Positions 39,501 through 54,500 of a DNA stretch of 64,000 nucleotides are shown here, one piece after another; the first letter of the stretch is position 1, and every line of letters starts with the position of its first letter. Position numbers and translations under genes: made by a program. Below the pieces are notes generated by a model. That model was not told where the DNA came from. It did not search any database and saw only the letters and a list, made by a program, of their open reading frames with translations. Origin of the DNA: Luidia sarsii (taxonomy: Eukaryota; Echinodermata; Asteroidea; Paxillosida; Luidiidae); NCBI GenBank assembly GCA_949987565.1, contig OX465113.1:7624551-7688550 (forward strand). The letters run 5' to 3'.

Positions 39501-42500
39501 TCAAATCTTTACTTTAAAAAGGGGCTATTGTAGAAAAGCCTTAATCTCCATTTTCGAGCGGACATAGAATCTCTTGAGTATGCTTTTTGTTAGTAAGAGA
39601 AGAGAGTAACATCAAACATTACCGGTACATGATGCAGTACATGGTACTAGCAGCACAATATAATGTATGCCAATTCTAAAGACTAAAATATGATAAGTTA
39701 CAGTACCTGTTTTTTCTTCATGGTTTTCAAGGCCTTTTTATCTCCCCTTTCTTTGGTAGTGAAGAGTGCTTTTGTCACATCTGCTGTCCACTGCATCTGA
39801 CTCGATGTTATCAGCATTTGTCCTGGCCATTCTTTCACCCATTTGTCTCTCTTACTGAGGGACTTCTTCAAAGCAACTTTACACTGCTTTAGAATGTCTT
39901 TTAAAGTCCAGCGCATTGTACGTTCAATATCACACAGCCAAGCCTGTAGGTAAAATTGACATTAATATATACATATACCTGGTATATAATTTAAGGTGAT
40001 ATACAAAAATGTTGCAAACTGCTCACTGACTAAAATTACCAAAATGTAAATCATAAAATTTAGTGGGCCTGACGTTTCGATCCTAGCAGGACCTTTCTCA
40101 AAGGCATATTATTACATAATATAAGAAAGAAAAAAATCTTATGAATTTATTGAGGATGTTTGTTAATCAAAATAGGCAAGTCTTGACAATAAAACTATAG
40201 TCTTGTAGTCAAACATTATCATGGAAAAATACCCACCTCTACTGGACCTTCAAGTAAAACAGGATGGCCAAAATCCACATATTCTCCATCAGCTGAATAC
40301 ATTCCCTGAGCCTCAAATTTCTGTGTAATGCCCATCTTATGCATCTTGAGTGACTTGATATTGTCAAAGCACTTCTTGAGGTGAGGCTGCACTGCTTCAG
40401 GATTCTTAGATTGACCCAAGATCTCTAGCAGGTCATCGTTAGAAAGAAAGTAGAATCTAGGGAAGATCTGACGCTTTGTTTCAAGGTACATGTCAAGGGA
40501 CTTTTGGATCTCTTCCAACTTGTTGTTCATTTCATTCAGGGTTTCCAGTAGTCCTGAAAATCATTTGCACAAGTACAAAGTATTAGCTGTAAACTACAGA
40601 ATGTGATCTGCAAGTTGATATTATTGCACATAATAAAGCTTGAAAGATACCACTTTAATCAGCAAATACACGTTCGCATATTTTTTAACATGTTTTTCTA
40701 CACAAACAAACAAGTTTCAAATGTGTGAATCACAAAATGTTTGGATCCATATTTACAATGAGTTTTGCTTATTAAAGAGGAGCTGTTACCTTCATGATGA
40801 GTTCCTCTGAGTGCATTGTTGTCTTTATTAAGCCGAACCATGATGATTTTCCAGTTAGCATTGACAGCATCAAACTCTGCTGACTCACGAGGCAACTGCT
40901 TCCTTATGTCCTCACCAAGAAATATGTTCTGTAACCAAATCAGACATGTAAGCAAATGTCCAGGCAACAATGAAAATGAAAAGCTAGGTCACTCAATCTC
41001 AGCCCAGTCCACTTCATTCACCTGCACTCATCCTAGCTAAGTCCACTCCACATCATTGCAGCTTGTCCACTCCATCCACCTTCATTCCAGCCAATTACAG
41101 TCCACTCCACTTCATCTTAACCCAGTCATCAATCCATCTCATCCAAGCCCAGTCCACTCCACTTCATCCTAACCCAGTCATCAATCCATCTCATCCAAAC
41201 CCAGTCCACTCCACTTCATCTTAACCCAGTCATCAATCCATCTCATTCAAACCCAGTCCCCTCAACTTCATCTTAACCCAGTCATCAATCCATCTCATCC
41301 GAGCCCAGTCCACTCCACTTCATCCTAACCCTGTCATCAATCCATCTCATCCAAGCCCAGTCCACTCCACTTCATCCTAATCCTGTCATTAATCCATCTC
41401 ATCCAAGCCCAGTCCACTCCACTTCATCCTAACCCAGTCATCAATCCATCTCATCTAAGCCCAGTCCACTCCACTTCATCCTAATCCTGTCATTAATCCA
41501 TCTCATCCAAGCCCAGTCCACTCCACTTCATCCTAACCCAGTCATCAATCCATCTCATCCAAGCCCAGTCCACTCCACTTCATCCTAATCCTGTCATTAA
41601 TCCATCTCATCCAAGCCCAGTCCACTCCACTTCATCCTAACCCTGTCATCAATCCATCTCATCCAAGCCCAGTCCACTCCACTTCATCCTAACCCAGTCA
41701 TCAATCCATCTCATCCTAACCCAGTCATCAATCCATCTCATCCAAGCCCAGCCCACTCCACTTCATCCTAACCCAGTCATCAATCCATCTCATCCTAACC
41801 CAGTCCACTCCACTTCATCCTAACCCAGTCATCAATCCATCTCATCCAAACCCAGTCCACTCCACTTCATCCTAACCCAGTCATCAATCCATCTCATCCA
41901 AGCCCAGTCCACTCCACCTCATCCTAACCATGTCATCAATCCATCTCATCCAAGCCCAGTCCACTCCATCTCATCCTAACCCAGTCATCAATCCATCTCA
42001 TCCAAGCCCAGTCCACTCTACTTCATCTTAACCCAGTCATCAATCCATCTCATCCAAGCCCAGCCCACTCCACTTCATCCTAACCCAGTCATCAATCCAT
42101 CTCATCCTAACCCAGTCCACTCCACTTCATCCTAACCCAGTCATCAATCCATCTCATCCAAGCCCAGTCCACTCCACCTCATCCTAACCATGTCATCAAT
42201 CCATCTCATCCAAGCCCAGCCCACTCCACTTCATCCTAACCCTGTCATCAATCCATCTCATCCAAGCCCAGTCCACTCCACCTCATCCTAACCATGTCAT
42301 CAATCCATCTCATCCAAGCCCAGTCCACTCTACTTCATCTTAACCCAGTCATCAATCCATCTCATCCAAGCCCAGCCCACTCCACTTCATCCTAACCCAG
42401 TCATCAATCCATCTCATCCTAACCCAGTCCACTCCACTTCATCCTAACCCAGTCATCAATCCATCTCATCCAAGCCCAGTCCACTCCACCTCATCCTAAC

Positions 42501-45500
42501 CATGTCATCAATCCATCTCATCCAAGCCCAGCCCACTCCACTTCATCCTAACCATGTCATCAATCCATCTCATCCAAGCCCAGTCCACTCCACTTCATCC
42601 TAACCCTGTCATCAATCCATCTCATCCAAGCCCAGTCCACTCTACTTCATCTTAACCCAGTCATCAATCCATCTCATCCTAACCCAGTCATCAATCCATC
42701 TCATCCTAACCCAGTCATCAATCCATCTCATCCTAACCCAGTCCACTCCACTTCATCCTAACCCAGTCATCAATCCATCTCATTCAAGCCCAGTCCACTC
42801 TATTTCATCCTAACCCAGTCATCAATCCATCTCATCCAAGCCCAGTCCACTCTACTTCATCTTAACCCAGTCATCAATCCATCTCATCCAAGCCCAGTCC
42901 ACTCCACTTCATCCTAACCATGTCATCAATCCATCTCATCCAAGCCCAGTCCACTCCACTTCATCCTAACCCTGTCATCAATCCATCTCATCCAAGCCCA
43001 GTCCACTCCACTTCATCCTAACCCTGTCATCAATCCATCTCATCCTAACCCAGCCCACTCCACTTCATCCTAACCCAGTCATCAATCCATCTCATCCAAG
43101 CCCAGTCCACTCCACTTCATCCTAACCCTGTCATCAATCCATCTCATCCAAACCCAGTCCACTCCACTTCATCCTAACCCAGTCATCAATCAATCTCATC
43201 CAAGCCCAGTCCACTCCACTTCATCCTAACCCTGTCATCAATCCATCTCATCCAAACCCAGCCCACTCCACTTCATCCTAACCCTGTCATCAATCCATCT
43301 CATCCAAGCCCAGTCCACTCTACTTCATCTTAACCCTGTCATCAATCCATCTCATCCTAACCCAGCCCACTCCACTTCATCCTAACCCAGTCATCAATCC
43401 ATCTCATCCAAGCCCAGTCCACTCCACTTCATCCTAACCCAGTCATCAATCAATCTCATCCAAGCCCAGTCCACTCCACTTCATCCTAACCCTGTCATCA
43501 ATCCATCTCATCCAAACCCAGCCCACTCCACTTCATCCTAACCATGTCATCAATCCATCTCATCCAAGCCCAGTCCACTCCACTTCATCCTAACCCTGTC
43601 ATCAATCCATCTCATCCAAACCCAGTCCACTCCATCTCATCCAAGCCCAGCCAACTCCACTTCATCTTAACCACTTCGCGCCGGGACCTCTGAAATCGGA
43701 GCGCCATTGGTTTGACAAAGTGACGGGGCCCTCCGAATCCGGGCATCACTTTTGTCCACATTTAAAACAGAGACTCTTTTCAGCTTAGAACAAAGCAATA
43801 CGAATCATGACAAAAGACCCTTTTTGACGCAAGTTGCCACATGAATTGCACGATTAGCAGCAGTAATTGGGACCTTTACTGTGGATGATCGAAGGATACC
43901 GCGCTGTCGCTAAAAGCACCCGGGGGACATTGTGTTGGCATGCCACACAGCCCAACGGTAGTCGCTCTGGCAGTGAAATTCCACCGACATTCTTCACCAC
44001 AATCTGTATGCTCGGTTGGGGCCGACCAACTCGAAGATTTGACTGCCTGGCTAGTCTGCGGTCAGGGATCGTCAGTACCTTACACACACACACTATTCAA
44101 CCCATTCTATTCAACCCCATCTCAGCCCACTCCACCTGCCCTCATCCCAGCCAAACCCATTCCACTCCAAATTTTGAGGTTCTGGGGTGAAGCGGTTAAG
44201 ACAAAAGTTGCATAATTCACAATACAATTTGTTATGGATACTTCATGCCATTGAGCAGAACTTTCAATTGTCAGCAACATCAAAGTTCTTACCTCAAGAT
44301 ACATCCATTGTCTTTGTACAGTCAATGTCATTTCAATTACTTCCAGTATATGAGAGAGTGTTCTCTCCCAAAAGTCTACATCCTTTTCAAATGCTTTGAC
44401 ATAGCGAGAAGCCTTCATAGTTGCCAAGGTTACTTGGTTGTCTTCCAATAACTGAAATACATCATCTGTTGACCTTTAACAAAGCAAAAAATGTACCAGG
44501 TAATTTCTACAATCACATCTCATTAAGTATTGGTGTGTGATCAAGTGGAAATTGTGTATTGAAAAAAGCCACCACATGATGCAGTCAAATACGATTGGTT
44601 CATGATAACCATCTTTTCCAATCTGTACTATTTAACATCAATCAAAGCCAATCCTTTCCATAAGTAATACATTTTGGCAATGCCCTGCAGATGACTACGT
44701 AATTTCTAAAGGTCAAAAAGTAATGGTTCAATTTTGCTTTTAGCATAAAAAAGATAACCACTATATTTTAATTGATTTTAAAAAGAAAAGTACTTCACAA
44801 ATGTTGCACACTATATACTGTCTTATGTTACCAAATGCAAATCTCTAAAATTAAGAGGGCCTGGCATTCTCAACCAAGCAGGATCAATTCGAGAATTAAA
44901 CCATTGAGGTCTAAAAAATTTAAAAAAAGAAAAATTTATTTTAAAAATTTAACAAATAAAGGAAAATCCGACTGGGAAATTGTTTAAACAATTATGAAAA
45001 ATGGCAACGAAAACTCTGACTGCAGTCAAATCTGGTTTAAGTTCCGGTCCAATTAAAGTTTACTTTGCCATTTTTCAATTTAAAATTAAATAAATTAAAT
45101 ACAAAAAATGTTCCAAAACTGCTTGCTGAATAAAATGCTCTAAAACAAACTTATAAAAGTAAGCCATCTACCTTGAAATATTTTACCAAAATCCTTTTTA
45201 GTACTTTGCAATAATAAAGCAATTAAATCAGATGTACTCACTTCAGTTTGAAATGACCTCTGTCTTTGTATGGGCCAACGTCAAGGATTGCCTCATCCCA
45301 GGTTTCTTTTATTCCTGTAATTGCTTGCTCAATGGCCAACTCTTTACTTGCTGCAGCTGAGATGTCACACACCTTTTAGAAATGTAGTGTTTAATACTAA
45401 AATTAATAATAGGGAGAGGAAAGATTTGCAAATGCAATGTGACTGAATGAGTAAAACACATTTTTCTAATTGATTCAATCGTTCCTTGTCAGTTTTTCTT

Positions 45501-48500
45501 TTATTTGTTTGATTTCAATTGAAAAAGCTGCATCCATTTTGTGTGATCACCAAACTGCTGTAGCCAGGTTTACAACACCACAACAGTTGATTACATCTGG
45601 ATGAAAACAGGGGCGTGATCCCTAGAAATACACAGCAGTTAATGGTTAAATGCTTCTGACTGGTGCCCCACCATGGCAAAGACTAGTTGATTGTTTAGGA
45701 AGGCCACTATCTAACTGCTGGATAGGTCAGATAGTAAGATTGCTGGTGAGCAAAATTCAAGTTCCAACCAAGTCAAATTTTCTTTGCCATTTTCAAAATT
45801 ATTTTCAGTATACATAGATGTAACCCCAGCCTACTGACATAATAACTGTCACGACCAAAAGACCATACTTACTGAGCATACATGTACAATGTACTATCGA
45901 GAGTCTTAAAGGGGAATGCAACCCCCAAAATAAAGTTTGCTTATCTGATTGGGTGTTAAAAACAACCTACAATTACCTACGAGCCACTCTCGCACAGTTT
46001 TCATAAAGTGAAAAAATTCATGGAATTCTAGAGCCTGCAGTGGTTGAATTTTCTTTCCTGTATGTCATGGAGAACTGCAGTATGAGCTGCCCGGATGTGC
46101 GCCCTACTGTGTGCAGGTTGTATACACTCGCGAGCTAAACGATGGTGTACTGCCAGGCTTTTGGCTGTAAAAATGCCGGCGGGAAAAGCTGGAAAACACT
46201 TTCCATGCAATACCCAACAAGGACAAGAAACCTGAGTTATTTAGGAATTGGGCTGCGGCCATCAAAGTGGAAATAATTCTCAAAATAGGCTACCAATACT
46301 CGATAGGCAATACAATCAAAATGATGTGAATGTGATTTGTACTGTAGTGATCACTTCACTGAGGAGGATTGGGAGGAGGACTTGCGGGCCAAACTCACCG
46401 GCTCGAATGTGAGAAAGGATACTGAAAGAACATGCAGTTCCTTCTTTATATTCCACATCGACCAGCAGTGGTGACACGTGAATCGACAGCTTCACGAATT
46501 TCTGAATTGTTTTCGTTTCGGTCCCTGCGTGAATGTTTACTTATTCTCCCATGCATGTTCTGTCTAGAGTATTTCGCGCAGACCACTCAGCTGTAACAAA
46601 ATGAGTCAGATACATGTACATTGTATACCGTGCTGCAACAAGAACATGGAGCTGGGGCGGCGCGGCGTTGGGCGGTCTGTGCAAAAGACTAGGTAGAACA
46701 TGTAAGAACATCGGTGAAGACTGCAGGAATCAGTTTTATTTCTCTATTGTTAAATATAAATTAATAAAAAAAAAAAACATGTTTGTAATATTTTTTCGTA
46801 TATATTTATGTATGACTTTGTGAATATATTGATTAATAAGTTTAGTTAAAATGGAAATGATTGAACAAGCATAATTGACCAATCAGACGCGGTTGCCGTC
46901 TTCCCCGCAAAAACGTCACACCCTGCAAACAGCGTTGGCAGCGCCTTCAAAAAGATGGCGACATACAGGATTACAAATTCGACCACTGGAGGCTCTACAA
47001 TTCCATGAATTTTCTCTCTTTATAAAAATCGTACGTGAGTGGCTCATACATGTAGTTAATTGTAGGCTGTTTTTAATACCCAATCAGATAAGCAAACTTT
47101 ATTTGGTGGGTTGCATTCCCCTTTAAAGGATGCATAATACATCAAGTACATATTTTTGCCATAAGATTTAACTACAATAGTTAAAAATAATTTTTCACAA
47201 GAATATCCAAATTTGGAGCTATGATTGCATTGCTTCCCTTTGCTAAATGTTTGTGTTAAATTGGATTGGACTTCTCTCACTGGGGAGAGAAATCATCAAA
47301 AATACTGATAGGTGAAATACATGTAAGAGTCCCAGTGTGAAATGTCTACAAATAAATCTCAAATTTCAAGTACATGTATTTTAGTTCCAAAACATCAACC
47401 AAGTACACAGTGAATATTGTATCATTTCAAGGGAGTATGCCAACAAACTTCTTACCTTTTCAGCATACTGATCAAAGCCTAACTCGATGATCTTCTCCAG
47501 AGTGAAATCGTCTGCTTTGTGATCAAAAGTCTTTTGTATTTCTTCCTGCAGTTGCTGCCAGTGCCGATCACGCATAGCATGGTTATGGAGGTCCACAATC
47601 AGGGGCATAGTGCGGCGGAACTGGTCTACCCTGGCACGTGATGTCTCTACAATTTCCCAGTTTCTTTCCTGATAATATTTTGCATGAAAAATTTCATTCA
47701 ATAAACCCTTGTTTTCTGCATTCAAATCTCTCCAATGCACATAGTTATGCCATGTTTGTGGCTCAGCCAAATAGTATAACATTGTGCTGCAACAATGGTA
47801 TTGTGCAGCTTTGGTTTAGTTTAATCATTTCACAGTATGTACTTGACTTGTTTTGCATGTACAAGCACTTAATTTCTCAACCAAAAACAGTGCTCAACTT
47901 CAACGGTTGCATCAATATAAATGACAGCTAGAAACAGTATTAAGCCCCTGAAATTGCAGTCAGTGGACCAGCTGGCTATCCATAACACGGACAATACTGT
48001 ACAGCCAATGATGTGGTATTCAAATTCAAAGCAGCTTTTTTAAGATCAGCTCAAAATCCATTTCGCTGCCTGCAGAATTCCTATAGCGTAACTTCAAGCT
48101 ATGCTCAGTGTAAATCATCCTGACATCCTTGTAAAATATGTACTTTTTATTAGGATTGTATTCTTACCTTCAATTCTCTGTTAAGTTTATTGAGCTTCTT
48201 GTACAGCTGGCCAGCAGTCATTTCCATGTCTGTTGTAACCAGCTCATGAAATAATCCTACTTTCCATGTGTTCCACAGCCCTTCCCATTCTTTAGTCAAT
48301 TGCCAAACAGTTTCAAGATGGTCCAGGTCCTGCAAAGATTAAGACAAATAAATATCAGTCATTTCACTTAATACTTCATGTGTCAACCATGAAAGGATGT
48401 CCATAACCATGGTTTATATGCCAGAACATTTTTACTGGCCACCAAGATTCACATCAATGTGTGACAGCTATGATTAAGCAGAAGTTGAATCTATTATTAA

Positions 48501-51500
48501 ACATACACTTCAAAATTATGTTACATATCTCTAATTGATCTATATGTATACATACTCATAACAAAAATCATGTAGTTTGGTTGTCTTGACTTCAACACAC
48601 ATATACACAGGCAATTTACCTTATCTATCTGCTGTATTTCCTTGGATGGTGGCTGATCAATCTTAAATATACCAAGTCCTCTTCGTAACTTGGCTTCTTG
48701 ATCTTTGAGAGAATTGACCTGTTCTCTGATTTGGGCCACCTGATGAAGTGCTTCCTCACAACCCAAAGCACTATTGAAGGGTCCTTCAAAGATGAGAATA
48801 ATCAAAGTATGTACAAATATAAAAGAAATAAAGAATATGAAATCATCACAATTTTCGTGAACAAAAATGTAATGGCAAAAATATTAAGTTACGCTTCTCA
48901 TTATATGTACTTGAAAAAAAGAGGAGTTAACATTAACACATACAATAATGTGTAAAAAACGAAAATAGTCTTGTTTGGGTTGAAATATCAGGCTATGTAA
49001 ATTGTTGAGATTTGTAAAAATGTTGGTCATTCAAATTTCTAATTACTATTTCTAATTTCTAATTACTATTTCTCTTGTGACATATTTTCCTGAAACACGA
49101 GTCTTACCATTATTGCTGAAGTCATCAAGCAAGTTTGCCACCGACTTCTTGAATTCTTCTGAAGAATGGATGAGTCCAGTTTTAAATTTCTCTTTGTGCT
49201 TTTTCAACATGACATCACTGTCTATGAGGCACTGCTGGAATGTCATCCATTCATTATCCAACTCATTCAGCATGTGACGCACCTAGAATTATGAATAATC
49301 CCCCAAAAAATTCCTGTTATCTGACTTTCAAGTTTAATGCGTTCAGAACAAATTTTAAATTTCCCATCAAAAATGCCCACTTTGTGTAGGTGTTTAATAC
49401 TTGATTTACATATACTGGTATACATTTTACATATAACACATTCTAATGCATAAATAACACAACATGAAGTGAAAACAAGTGAAGGGCTTTTCCACATGAA
49501 TACATAAAAAGTCAACTTGGCTAAAACTACAAAAAATATTCCTGCAAACAGTTCTGTGAGCAGTATTGACCCAACCAGCTGCAATTGCCTTGCATTGCAG
49601 TAAGGCATATGGGTCTGTAGCATGAAGCCAGTTGGAGCATTATCAGAACATTGTGCACACTTGATTAAAGGGTCTATGCAAGATTGAAATTGTATAATCA
49701 ATTAAATGTTTTTTGAGGGGCATCTTTAAAATGTTTTTGTTTAGATGTGAGTGGTCTAAAGTATGTAAAAAAGAAGAAGAAGGTTTTAATCGGAAATTTG
49801 AATTTCTTATTTTATACACCACGCAGTGGTGCTGTTTGTGACATCGAATCCAGAGATCGAGTGTTCAGGAAGTCAAGATGTTCTGGTACCAAGAGTGCTT
49901 TGTGGGTACCATGCAAGTAAGGCAGCTAGGTGCCATGCGGTGTAAAAAATCGGGATTCAAAAATTTTAAAAGGTGATCATGACATTTCATGCTAGTGGGA
50001 AGGCACCGAAAATGGGTGAATACGTGGTTATAAATGTAGTACAGCACCTGTCATCAGCACAAACTGATGCCTGAAACTCACGCAAAAGTCATTTTAACTT
50101 TTATCATCAAAGGTGCTGGAACACTATAATGGCTAATGAGTGCATCATGATTGCACTTGATTGCACCGTTTGCATCTTTAAGTGCTGTCACATGAGCCAC
50201 TCATAAAAAACACATCTCATACATGACAGGAAAATAGGGACATTGTTTTGACCAAGTTTGGCTCAAAAATATCTTTTGTCGTTTGCTTGATACTACACGC
50301 AGAATGCCAATAGTGCTTTGTCTAGGGACTTTTTGGCTGAAGAAGAAGTAGGAAAAAAAGTCAAAACAAAGAGTAAGGCCTTTCTGCTACACTTTCGAGG
50401 CAGAAAAGTCAAAAATCAAAACAAATAGTGAGACTTTTCCACTTCGCTGTAGCAGCGGAGAAGCCAATGACTTAATCCAGCTATCCAGCCTTCAGGTGGC
50501 AGCCATCCCAAATAGTCAATTATCTTTGCTGGGGAGAGGGCACCATTTATTAAACCATCATCTGCTGTATATCTCAAAAGAGATCACACCCCTATTTTAG
50601 GTGCTAACAGAAAAATGTTTGTAAACCTAGCTACAGCAGTTTGGGGACCACACAGAGTGCCTTCAGCTTTTTAAAATATATTTTCCTTTTTAAAACTGAA
50701 TGTTCAGTAATGATGGTTGAAATGACAGGCAAGATGCTAGAGCTCATGTGAACAGTGGAATTTAATTTGAACACCAAAGTGCTTTATACCAACTTTACTA
50801 AAATGAAATCCCATTAGTGGTGACAAGCTAATAAACCGTGTAGGTATCAATTCTATCTGAAACTCACATTAAGTATCATTGTACATATGTAGCTATAAGC
50901 ATTTACGTAAAGTCAATGCAATACTTACTTCATCTGGGATGGCTACATCATATTTCTCAAGGATAGCAAACTGATCATGTAAAGGTGGGAAGCGTGCCTC
51001 TATTTTACTCAAATCAGTTTGCAGTTGTTCAAGAAGTAATAGACTATCCCCAAGTTCATCAAGTGTTTGCGGTGTCTTACTCAACCTATGTAAAATAAAA
51101 TAACCATATTCCTTTTATTTTGTTTTGCAAATAAATGGCCAGATGTACCACAGATGTAAAGCAATGATAGAATCACTAGGTAGTTTACAGGCAACTAACT
51201 CAAGCAATCTTCATCAAGAAAAGACTACTATCAAGTTCACATACTCTTAGGGATGAATACCGGGTATTAAGACAATGCATTGTTACCAAAGTATTCCTTA
51301 CAAAGGGAATGCAGCAAGTTACCTCATTGTCCGAGAATAAATTTCCTCAAATCAAGCTGAATCCCAATTTTCCATTCTTTTTGAGAAAAAGAAAACATGG
51401 CAATAGGCCATTTTATCTCTAAAGATAAAATAATTTATACTCGGCACGGGGATGTTGGTTAAAACCCCTATCGGTAATTACCCAAGCGAGATCGGCAACC

Positions 51501-54500
51501 GGAAACTTGTGGTATGCACCACCCAAGGTCCGTGTATATAAAGGCTGGCGCCAGCTGGACACGGCCAGTCAGTTGCAGTCTTCAGCAGCATACAGACCAG
51601 ACAGTTGTAAATTTTGCTTTTCTGCAATTCACTGACATGCCACGGTGAGTTTTTCAGCTGCTCTGCTGTTCCACAGGCAGCTACCTTTTCCCCTTTACTA
51701 AGTTCTCCAGCTGCTCTGCAGTTCCACAGGCGGCTACTTTTCCCCCCGTTTCCTTTTACCCTGTCGAGCGAGTTCTTGTGTTGACACTTGCCGAAATCGC
51801 CGGAATCCTGGCCCTGGTCATTCTTCTGCGTCGGCCGGGGCCCCTACGATCTTAGCCAAACGGCGGAGCGCCGCGTAAATCCACAGGAGCGACCATTCCC
51901 GCAACGAAGGATGTGGCTCCTCCGGCTCCGGCTCCTCCAGCTCTGGAAATAAATCGTGCCTCAGAAGGCCCGGTAGTGATGTCCGTGGACGGGGGTGAGT
52001 TTATCTCCAATGATGAGGTGGGGTTTCTTTAATCTCGGGGCTGGCCGCTGCCAGTGGTGCGGAGTTTGATTACGCACAGCAGATCCCCATTTTTTCAGTA
52101 ACCTCTTCGCTAGGGTATCACGTCCCAACCTCAATTTGGATTTGATTTAGTCGGGGGCGTACATTGATTTAGCTTTGCTAATGATCAATGACACTGCACA
52201 TGGGGTGGTACGTCAAGGGGAGCACCAATCCCAATTAATGTTGGAGTTGGATGGTGATAGGGTGGTACTATGCCCACCTGGCCCCGGTCAAAAGCGAATC
52301 GATTCGTTCGACAAGTGGCAGTCCGCGTTCCACACCTTCATGATGATTCATCATATAAGCGCATGAGCAGATAGGCTGAACGGCTCAAGTACTGCGAGGT
52401 GCTGAGAACCGTGTACGTCGAGCAGTTTCGCCTGAAACAGGAGCTCATGCCGTCCCGGTCGGGCCGAGATTGACGGGGAGCTTCGGGTGACCGTCACAGG
52501 TATTTCTTTGACTCGCGCCAGTCCACTTCCATGTTTTCATCCCACCAAAAATTGGCTCGGACATTGTTTCGCCTTTAAATTCATGTCAGGGTTGTAATTT
52601 CTTGTGGTGAAGTATTTGCACGCTTGCAAAACCTGCTCGTGTTCGGGACATGGTGCCTTTCGATGCACCGTTGCCCCGGTTCATCGCAATCGACTGCAAG
52701 TCAGGCGGAGGCTTCCCCAAAAACACCTCTGGTACTGGCACTCAGACGACGCCTGCCTCATCACCCATCCTGGAAGAGGGCACTCCTTTCGAGATCTAAC
52801 GCCCATTATCATTCTGTTTGAATCACCAGGCTTGCATATTATCTAAATGTCGCGGATGCTAGACTTTTAGTTTTAAGCGACGGTTTTGACTATGGCTTTT
52901 CTCTACATTATCACGGGCCGCGTGCGATTGATTGAGCAGTTGAATTGGTTATAAAAGCGGGAACTTCGGTGTGGTTAGCGAAAGCCGATAAAAAAATCAG
53001 CATTTCGCTTGTTGCCCGTTTCCCCATTAGCTTTAGCTTGCCCGTTTCCCCTTTCACTATTGGGTTTCACGTTTGATGGTTTGTTTTACTTTGACAAATG
53101 TATGCACATAGGGTGTTCAATTTCATGTTCCCTCTGTGAGCAATTTAGTTCGTTTTTGGAGTATAATGGGAAAACGATTAGGATGCACCGCTCTTGTCAA
53201 CCATTATCTTGATGATTTTCTTTTCATCGGTAATTCTGCATCCTCCTGTTCACGGTTACTGCACCATTAACCTCCATGTGTTCGACGGTGTCCCTTAAGC
53301 TCCTGAAAAAACCAAGGGTCCTGCGCAGACGATTCAGTATCTCAGTTTAGATATTGATGCTGTTCGTAAGCAATACAGGTACCTCCCAGATCCATGACTT
53401 ATTATGTAAACGAAAAGCCACGGTGGCCCTTCAGTTTTTTCTCTGTTCGGTTCATTTTAATGACCTATCTGCATTGCCTAGTTAGCTATGGGAAACGAAC
53501 GACGTATTTGCCTTGTTTACAGACGTGCAGCCGGTGTAGGGTTTGGGGTGTACTTTGGGGAAAATGGCTTCAAGGAAGGTGGTCCCCAGATATTATTCCA
53601 AACCCACCCTCCATTGCCTTTTCTGGAACTCTTCCCAATTGTAGTTGCTTTGCTTTGTTGGGCGCCTCTCCTTATCAATCGCCGATTTTTATTCCACACT
53701 GACAGTATAGCTGCTGTTTATATAATTAACAGACAGTCATCCCCCTGTCCACGAATCGTGCACCTGCTGTGTGACATACCAGACGGGATGGGAGGTTTTT
53801 AGTCAGTACCGGCAGCAGACATCTTCTGGTTTCCAGATCACCCAGCATGAGCAGCCGATATTCGTCGATTTATAGAGTGGCTCACTCACTGGTCTAAGGC
53901 TCCAACGACCATTGCTACCTATGTAGCCGGCGTCTGTTATATGCATATAATGCAGGGTTGGCCAGATCTAACTAGAGATTTCTTGGTGACAAAATTACTG
54001 GAAGGTTGCCGCCGTGATCGTCCTTCCATGGATTCGCGGCTTCCTATTTCCATCCCAATGTTATCTGCCATTGTTCGAGCCTTGCCGGTTATTGCACATC
54101 ACTTTATGAGACTAAGCTGTTTACAGCAGCATTCCAGGCGGCACTCTTTGGTTTAATGAGAATAGGGGAATTCGCTGCCAGCTCTATGAGCAATGTTCAG
54201 CCATGGGTTTTCAAATCCCGATTTTCACTTCGGTCATCTAAATAAGTATGCAGCGATATCATTCCTTGGTAGTAAGAATAACCAAAAGGGTCCCCCTCTG
54301 GCAATGCATTTGATGAATGCATTGGATATCAATAGCCTAATCTGTCTGTCAGTGTCAAGGCGCTTGATGCTTTTGTCGAGATAAGCCCTGCTAATGCTAG
54401 GTGTGCTAGCCCATTAATCTGTCTTGTTGAGGGTAGTCCTCTCACACGCCATCAATTTCACGCGGTTTTAGAATGACATTAGCTTTTTCTCGACTTGACG

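Noticed and set aside
46614..46823. Plus-strand open frame in the Kolobok-like element as a second gene
   Set aside because: Low-complexity end and no recognisable domain; no start context or splice evidence.
49267..49701. 144-residue minus-strand open frame next to exon w7
   Set aside because: It begins in intron sequence beyond the w7 acceptor, has no dynein similarity and its composition matches the intron.
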